Origin: Ruminococcaceae bacterium UBA3818
Lineage (GTDB): Bacteria > Bacillota > Clostridia > Oscillospirales > Ruminococcaceae
NCBI GenBank assembly: GCA_002369315.1
Contig: DFDW01000006.1
Coordinates: forward strand, 1-64,000
Direction of reading: 5' to 3'
DNA length: 64,000 bases
Shown: in pieces, positions 59,821 through 64,000 of the stretch
Layout of the letters: the number at the start of each line of letters is the position of its first letter
How positions within the stretch are numbered: the stretch's first letter is position 1
Translations under genes and position numbers: made by a program
The notes under the pieces: generated by a model
What the model was told of the DNA's origin: nothing
What the model saw: the letters and a program-made list of their open reading frames with translations, nothing else
Database searches by the model: none

Positions 59821-61411
59821 CGTAAACCTCTTTTTCAAAGCACAGGAGATTTTGCTCCTCCGCTATTAGAAACCATGCCATTGTTTCGGTATCATATACC
59901 CCTGATTCCTGTAAAGAAAGTTTGCCTAACAGAAGACTTGCTCTTGCGCTCCCATCTGAGGAAGCTTTCGTCAGGGCCTTTCTATACCTGTCCGTATCCG
60001 GGGTTAACCCGTCAGGAGCATAAAAGCAACACGCCATATGATAGGAAGCATTCGGGTAATTCATCATCGCAGCCTGTTCAAGGAGATCCCTTGCTTCCTG
60101 TTGATATCCCAACCGCAGATCCAGCATGGCAAGCTCATCCATAGCAAATACATTTCCCATATCAACTGCGCATTTCCACTCATCTCTTGCATTTGTCGTT
60201 ATGGGAAGATTTGCAGCTCGCAAAACATCCGCAAGATAGGGGGTATAGTCAGGATTATCCAAAAATTGCGCAGCCTTTATTGGTCCCCAAAATGAGCCCA
60301 TCGATTTGGCCTGATGAAAACGACCAATCGCAATCGACAGTTCTTTGATGATTTCACCGAAATGTTCTTTCCCCTCATTATCTTTCAGCAGGTGGTTTGC
60401 CCGCAGCAGTGCCAAATCACCTAAACCGCTTACTGCATGATGAAACTTATGGTCAGCGGCTCTCCTGTAATACTGCTCAACTTCTGCCAATCGATCTTCC
60501 TTTGGCATATCTCCTGTTTCATCATGCAACAGCATATATCCATAGGAATACAGTGCAGGGGCATACGGAGGCTCGCTGGAAGCAGCGTATTTGAAGTAAT
60601 ATGCAGCTTTTTCATAATTTCGTTCCACAACATATTTTCCATGCGGGCCTCCATTTTCATTTTTTACTAAAAACTCCATCCCGACATAGTAAAATCCTGC
60701 TAAATTACTTGCTGCAATAACATTTCGCCCAGACATACGTTTTAATGCTATGAAAAAATCAATGCTTGTGGCCTCGTAACAATCACAGGTCAAATAGTAT
60801 TCTTCTATCTGCTGATTCATATTGACCTTGCCAAAAGAAAGATTATCTGCTTCGTCAATATCGCCACTGTGCCGCTCACCTAAATGCGTTTGAACAATCT
60901 CATATAGAATTGCTGCCATTAACAGTTCATCACATGTATCCGCTTGAGACAATATATTTGATGCATGAGATAATTCGGATTTCAGTTCCGAAAATAGTGC
61001 AGTCACATCCATTGCAGCTTTCCCATAACATTTTCGGCGATAGGTGCTGTAACGAATCATAGCAGCAATCCGTCTGCATATTTCTTTTTTATGTTCTGCG
61101 TATGCCCAATGGAGACAGTGATACCGTGGAATAGACATACCGGGTTCATCATTGATGTGTTTTCCGATATTACTTGAGCTATTGTCCAGACCGCCTTTTA
61201 GGTAGGACTCAATTTCCAACTGTTTTTGCCTGTCTTTTTTGTCTGAATCATGTGCGGATTCCATATATGAAACAAGGTCATCAGGAAAGTGTTCCGGATT
61301 TGTGATACCGAACAAGCCATTATAAAAGCCGACCTGATTATCGAAGATTCCATACTCTTTCTTTGACAATATTTTTTGCAATTTGCGTAAAGTAGTGTGA
61401 TTCTTAAACAT
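59798..61411 (-). CDS. Large TPR/Sel1-like repeat protein
   Basis: This 537-residue, almost wholly helical protein has no signal peptide. The C-terminal half shows Sel1/TPR units: EKAAYYFKYAASSEPPYAPA, EYYRRAADHKFHHAVSGLGD, RDLLEQAAMMNYPNASYHMA and RYRKALTKASSDGSARASLL. The N-terminal 200 residues are not recognised. Such proteins act as scaffolds in signalling or defence. It lies upstream of and overlaps the MATE gene, so they are cotranscribed. ATG 61411 has CAGGAG. No enzymatic motif is visible. Confidence 0.75.
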   Translation of the reverse strand: MFKNHTTLRKLQKILSKKEYGIFDNQVGFYNGLFGITNPEHFPDDLVSYMESAHDSDKKDRQKQLEIESYLKGGLDNSSSNIGKHINDEPGMSIPRYHCLHWAYAEHKKEICRRIAAMIRYSTYRRKCYGKAAMDVTALFSELKSELSHASNILSQADTCDELLMAAILYEIVQTHLGERHSGDIDEADNLSFGKVNMNQQIEEYYLTCDCYEATSIDFFIALKRMSGRNVIAASNLAGFYYVGMEFLVKNENGGPHGKYVVERNYEKAAYYFKYAASSEPPYAPALYSYGYMLLHDETGDMPKEDRLAEVEQYYRRAADHKFHHAVSGLGDLALLRANHLLKDNEGKEHFGEIIKELSIAIGRFHQAKSMGSFWGPIKAAQFLDNPDYTPYLADVLRAANLPITTNARDEWKCAVDMGNVFAMDELAMLDLRLGYQQEARDLLEQAAMMNYPNASYHMACCFYAPDGLTPDTDRYRKALTKASSDGSARASLLLGKLSLQESGVYDTETMAWFLIAEEQNLLCFEKEVYDELHHFI

Positions 61412-62058
61412 GGTTTTCTCCTGTTAATAACTCTGGCATATTCAAATAAATGTGACCCTCTGAAAATCTCCTCATTGTGGTTCTTCTGCTCACATTTCAA
61501 AAGAGCAAAATATTTTTTTGAAAATTCTTGCTGCCGCAGCAGCGTAGCGAGGAATTTCCTGTGTCAGTAAACACGGAATTATTCATCGGCACAACACAGT
61601 ACAGTTTGAGATTTTTGCGATGCACTTGCAAAAATGGAGAACATGTGCTGTAGTATTTTCGAGAAATGGACGGACATGAGAAAACGCAGTTTTTTCAATG
61701 TGGGTACCATTTGTGAAGAAAATATGAGGGTGTCCAGAGGGATGCAATCCCTTGGCTCTGGGTTTCCAATAGGGGCGAGAGCATCCCTGTTGGCACACGA
61801 TTTTCCTTTGAAAGTCTAGTGTGTTATACCTTTGGCGACCGCTGACGCTGGAAAGGGGCTGTCCCACGCCAGATAGACACTTTTCGGCGGCAGCAGAACA
61901 GGCGGATTTTGTGGTCACACGGGCAACAAAAGCGAAGGATTTGCAATGAGCAAAATCCGGCTGTTCGGGTGTAGTTGGCATAGGAAATCTTGAAGCGAAG
62001 CGGAAAGATTTGCTGTGCTAACGGGGGAGCAAAAGGTATATAAAACCCGCCGCAGCGA
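61412..62058. other. Long stretch without a convincing gene, integrative-element type DNA
   Basis: About 650 bp show no believable gene on either strand. The minus reading 61583-61981 is low-quality and Cys/Arg-rich. Several short repeats occur, such as GGGATGCAATCCC (about 61739-61751). In my memory similar sequence accompanies conjugative elements of Firmicutes, which fits the two genes to the right. The promoter of the TPR gene should lie near 61420-61500 but is not clear. Confidence 0.45.
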
Positions 62059-63285
62059 TCAGCCTCCGTAGCGTATTCGCTCCATCTCCAACTCAAAGGG
62101 AATTGTCAATTTCTTCGGTAGCTCCTTGAATGGGATTTGTAAAATTCGTCGGATGGCAACCTCAGCAAAAACATTCGTCTTGCAAAAATCGCCGTCAGCC
62201 AAAGAAAGAATTTCTCCGTCCATTTCTCTGAAACTGATTTTGATTTGTCCGGTGCAATCGTCATCATTGGAAAAACGATGCACAGCCTTGTACTCATAAA
62301 TCACGCCGAGGATCTTTCTGTGTTTTTCGATCAGCTTCAATTCCACAACACCGAGAACACCGGCATCCACAAGATGTCCCGTCAGCTTGTCCACGATCTT
62401 CTTGTATGCTTTCTCTGCGCCTCCGGTGCTGCTGTACTCATAAGCGGTGGCAAGCCGTTCAAAAGAATAACGCTCGTCCCATGCACCGACACGCCCACAG
62501 GTCATGCAGATGGCATTTCTCTTTTCAAGGAAAAACTTTTCCTTGCGGCTGAATTTATCAAAGGCGGCCCGTACCGCATCCGCACGAACACCATTCCAAA
62601 GAATATCCGCATAGTTCCGACTATCGTCACGGGTGACATCCTCGCCTGTTTCTTCTCCGTCCTCGTCCTGCATGGTACAGTAAAACGGAACACGGCTTCG
62701 GTTCTGTCTTGCAATGGTCAGATACTCGGCGGCAGTTTCCTCGGTGCAGTTTTGTTCGGCGGCATATTCGGCAATGACCTCTTTTTCACTTTTTCCAGAA
62801 TTATTGTAAAGCCAAGCAATACCACGGGCTGCTTTGTATTCATCCAGAGATTTGAACGAGCCTGCTTCTTCCTGTCGGCGGCAATCCAGAAGTGCGTTGC
62901 CGATGAAGTGATGGGCGTAGGTCAGAAAGTCTGCGCCCTTGCCGGGATCGTAATTCTGCAAACACTCCAACATAGCAAGAACGCAACTGAGCTTGTAATC
63001 CAGAAAACGCAGAGGGTCATATCGGTCAATACCCTCGGTCAGCATGAAACGATAGACACGCTTGTTTAACCTCGGCTCGTAGTGATGCAGGAAGTATGTA
63101 AAGTAAGTCAGATCATTTTCACGGACAGCGGAAACGATGTAATCGCTGATGTCCTCCACCTTGGGCGGCGCAGGGGCAAGACGGAAGATGCGCCCTGCCT
63201 GTCGCATGGTCATGGCTCCGTCATGCACAGCGAATTTTGCTGTGCTGGCATATTCATCGGTTGTCCAGAAGCGTTCTTCTGCCAT
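62059..63285 (-). CDS. Sigma-70 region 2-like protein of an integrative element
   Basis: This protein has 408 residues. Residues 45-140 resemble sigma-factor region 2: ILKKY-like FTYFLHHYEPRLNKRVYRFM, then LQNYDPGKGADFLTYAHHFI and GNALLDCRRQEE. Residues 230-300 hold another helical DNA-binding-like part with ICMTCGRVGAWDERYSFERL. The C-terminal third is beta-rich. Such proteins occur in clostridial conjugative elements and may direct their transcription, but this is inference. ATG 63285 has GGGAGG about 11 nt upstream; GTG 63306 is a possible longer start. It lies 30 bp after the DUF6076 gene. Confidence 0.65.
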   Translation of the reverse strand: MAEERFWTTDEYASTAKFAVHDGAMTMRQAGRIFRLAPAPPKVEDISDYIVSAVRENDLTYFTYFLHHYEPRLNKRVYRFMLTEGIDRYDPLRFLDYKLSCVLAMLECLQNYDPGKGADFLTYAHHFIGNALLDCRRQEEAGSFKSLDEYKAARGIAWLYNNSGKSEKEVIAEYAAEQNCTEETAAEYLTIARQNRSRVPFYCTMQDEDGEETGEDVTRDDSRNYADILWNGVRADAVRAAFDKFSRKEKFFLEKRNAICMTCGRVGAWDERYSFERLATAYEYSSTGGAEKAYKKIVDKLTGHLVDAGVLGVVELKLIEKHRKILGVIYEYKAVHRFSNDDDCTGQIKISFREMDGEILSLADGDFCKTNVFAEVAIRRILQIPFKELPKKLTIPFELEMERIRYGG

Positions 63286-63315
63286 AGACGGCGCACCTCC
63301 CTTCACAAAGCTGTG

Positions 63316-64000
63316 TTATCGTTTTTTGCTTTTTGCTTCTTTCAGCAATGTAGCCTGTTCCATTTCCATGGCGTAATCACCTTGGGCATAGGAAACATCT
63401 TCAATCGCAAGTTCTAGCTTGTCTTTCGCAAGCAGCTTCATTATAGCTGCGGTCTGCTCGTCCAGTGTTCCACGATGGAGATACTGTGTAATTGTGTTCA
63501 TGCGACGGTTATAAATTGCTTTTATAGGATGATCGTCCGCAAGTTCCCGCTGCTCTCTGCCTTTGAGATTGCCAATCTGACGGCAGGTGCGATCGAGCTT
63601 GTCCCCCGGCGCAAGTCCTCCGCAATATTTTGTCTGCCTTGCATCAGTGGTAAGAAACCATCTTCCGCAGATGGGGCATTTCCTCGGCGCATGACCGACA
63701 CACAATCCCTCAAATAAATCGGAACGGAACATTCCTACGAAAGAAACGTAGTGCAACCGCTTCACAAGCTGCGGTATCTCTTTCTCCGGCATGACAGAGG
63801 AAACATATTGCATTGTCGTATTGGATAACGCCATCCATGACGGGTCATTCAGCGAAAGTTTGTCTGTATTGGTAAAATGCTTTGCAAAAGCGGCGGCATA
63901 TCCATCCGGTGTGCGCTTGCTGTCATGGAGAGCATGAGCGAAAGAGGTCATAGATTGCTTGTAGATCAACAGCGTACCGCCAATCTGCGACATCACCTGT
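63316..64000 (-). CDS. DUF6076-type zinc-finger protein (5' end outside the window)
   Basis: About 228 residues of the C-terminal part are visible. The core has a zinc-ribbon-like CPICGRWFLTTDARQTKYCG followed by DRTCRQIGNLKGREQRE, then a helical tail (IYNRRMNTITQYLHRGTLDE). An ATG at 63996 exists, but the frame stays open to the window edge and family members are longer (from memory), so the gene is taken as partial. These proteins are typical of clostridial integrative and conjugative elements. Its function is unknown. Confidence 0.6.
   Translation of the reverse strand, partial: QVMSQIGGTLLIYKQSMTSFAHALHDSKRTPDGYAAAFAKHFTNTDKLSLNDPSWMALSNTTMQYVSSVMPEKEIPQLVKRLHYVSFVGMFRSDLFEGLCVGHAPRKCPICGRWFLTTDARQTKYCGGLAPGDKLDRTCRQIGNLKGREQRELADDHPIKAIYNRRMNTITQYLHRGTLDEQTAAIMKLLAKDKLELAIEDVSYAQGDYAMEMEQATLLKEAKSKKR

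Larger units (their letters stand above)
61412..64000 (-). mobile_element. Edge of a probable integrative/conjugative element
   Basis: The sigma-like gene, the DUF6076 gene and the long non-coding stretch beside them are a combination known from clostridial integrative elements. No integrase or relaxase lies inside the window, so the boundary is uncertain. It might begin as far left as 55.6 kb, where gene content changes. Confidence 0.45.

Noticed and set aside
61583..61981. A 132-codon minus-strand frame in the non-coding stretch
   Set aside because: Composition is rich in Cys, Arg and Ser, there is no ribosome site and no family pattern; it looks like a chance reading of element DNA.
1..64000. 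CRISPR arrays, insertion sequences and rRNA genes
   Set aside because: I found no regularly spaced repeats, transposase genes or rRNA-like segments in the window.

Overview
The window is a chromosomal segment of a spore-forming, low-to-medium GC Gram-positive, most likely a clostridium of the Oscillospiraceae/Ruminococcaceae type. The reasons are the cotJ spore-coat operon, frequent AAAGGAGG-like ribosome sites with many GTG and TTG starts, sigma-A promoters with 17-bp spacing, an ECF-type vitamin transporter subunit and a GP20-scaffold phage module typical of clostridia. The organism cannot be named from sequence alone.

Layout. 1-5.2 kb: tRNA-Trp, a one-base-frameshifted YbaK-type deacylase, a small hypothetical gene coupled to a HAD phosphatase, a gate-domain membrane protein and two GntR/UTRA regulators. 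5.2-9.5 kb (minus strand): a third UTRA regulator behind ptsI (PTS enzyme I), an ECF transporter S component and a metallophosphoesterase. 9.6-15.9 kb: a DacF-like D,D-carboxypeptidase, a flavin reductase-rubredoxin fusion, metY, a permuted-papain-like protein, a secreted transglutaminase-like protein and the remnant of an MFS transporter. 15.9-21.4 kb (minus): a tiny gene with its own promoter and terminator, two tandem PepV-like M20 dipeptidases and two tandem FrlB-like SIS-domain deglycases. Together with ptsI and the UTRA regulators this reads as a locus for using glycated amino acids or peptides (inference). 21.4-33.4 kb: mutY, an M42 aminopeptidase, cotJABC (cotJA frameshifted), a GNAT acetyltransferase, a heterodimeric ABC exporter, a ClC channel/antiporter and argS.

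33.4-46.9 kb: a compact phage-derived morphogenesis module. It has an XRE repressor at the left end, then terminase, portal, GP20 scaffold, major capsid protein, connectors, Fn3 adhesin, tail-hub-like protein and two fibres, with an ImmA/IrrE-type protease at the right end. I see no integrase, replication, lysis or tape-measure gene, so this may be a domesticated particle rather than a whole prophage. A pseudoknot-forming RNA element sits just before the scaffold gene.

46.9-55.6 kb: a YeiH-type exporter, a tandem pair of class I glutamine amidotransferase-like hydrolases of which one has lost its nucleophilic cysteine, two tRNA-Ser genes, a Zn/Cd/Co P-type ATPase with its SmtB/CzrA-like repressor and operator, metG and tatD. 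55.6-64 kb has different gene content and looks like acquired DNA: two lipoproteins, a MATE pump, a TPR/Sel1 protein, about 650 bp without a convincing gene, and two genes of an integrative-element type (sigma-like protein and DUF6076 zinc-finger protein) running off the right edge.

Three genes (YbaK, cotJA and the tiny gene at 15.9 kb) each need one base added or removed in a short T-run to restore a sensible frame. This points to assembly error or to recent decay.
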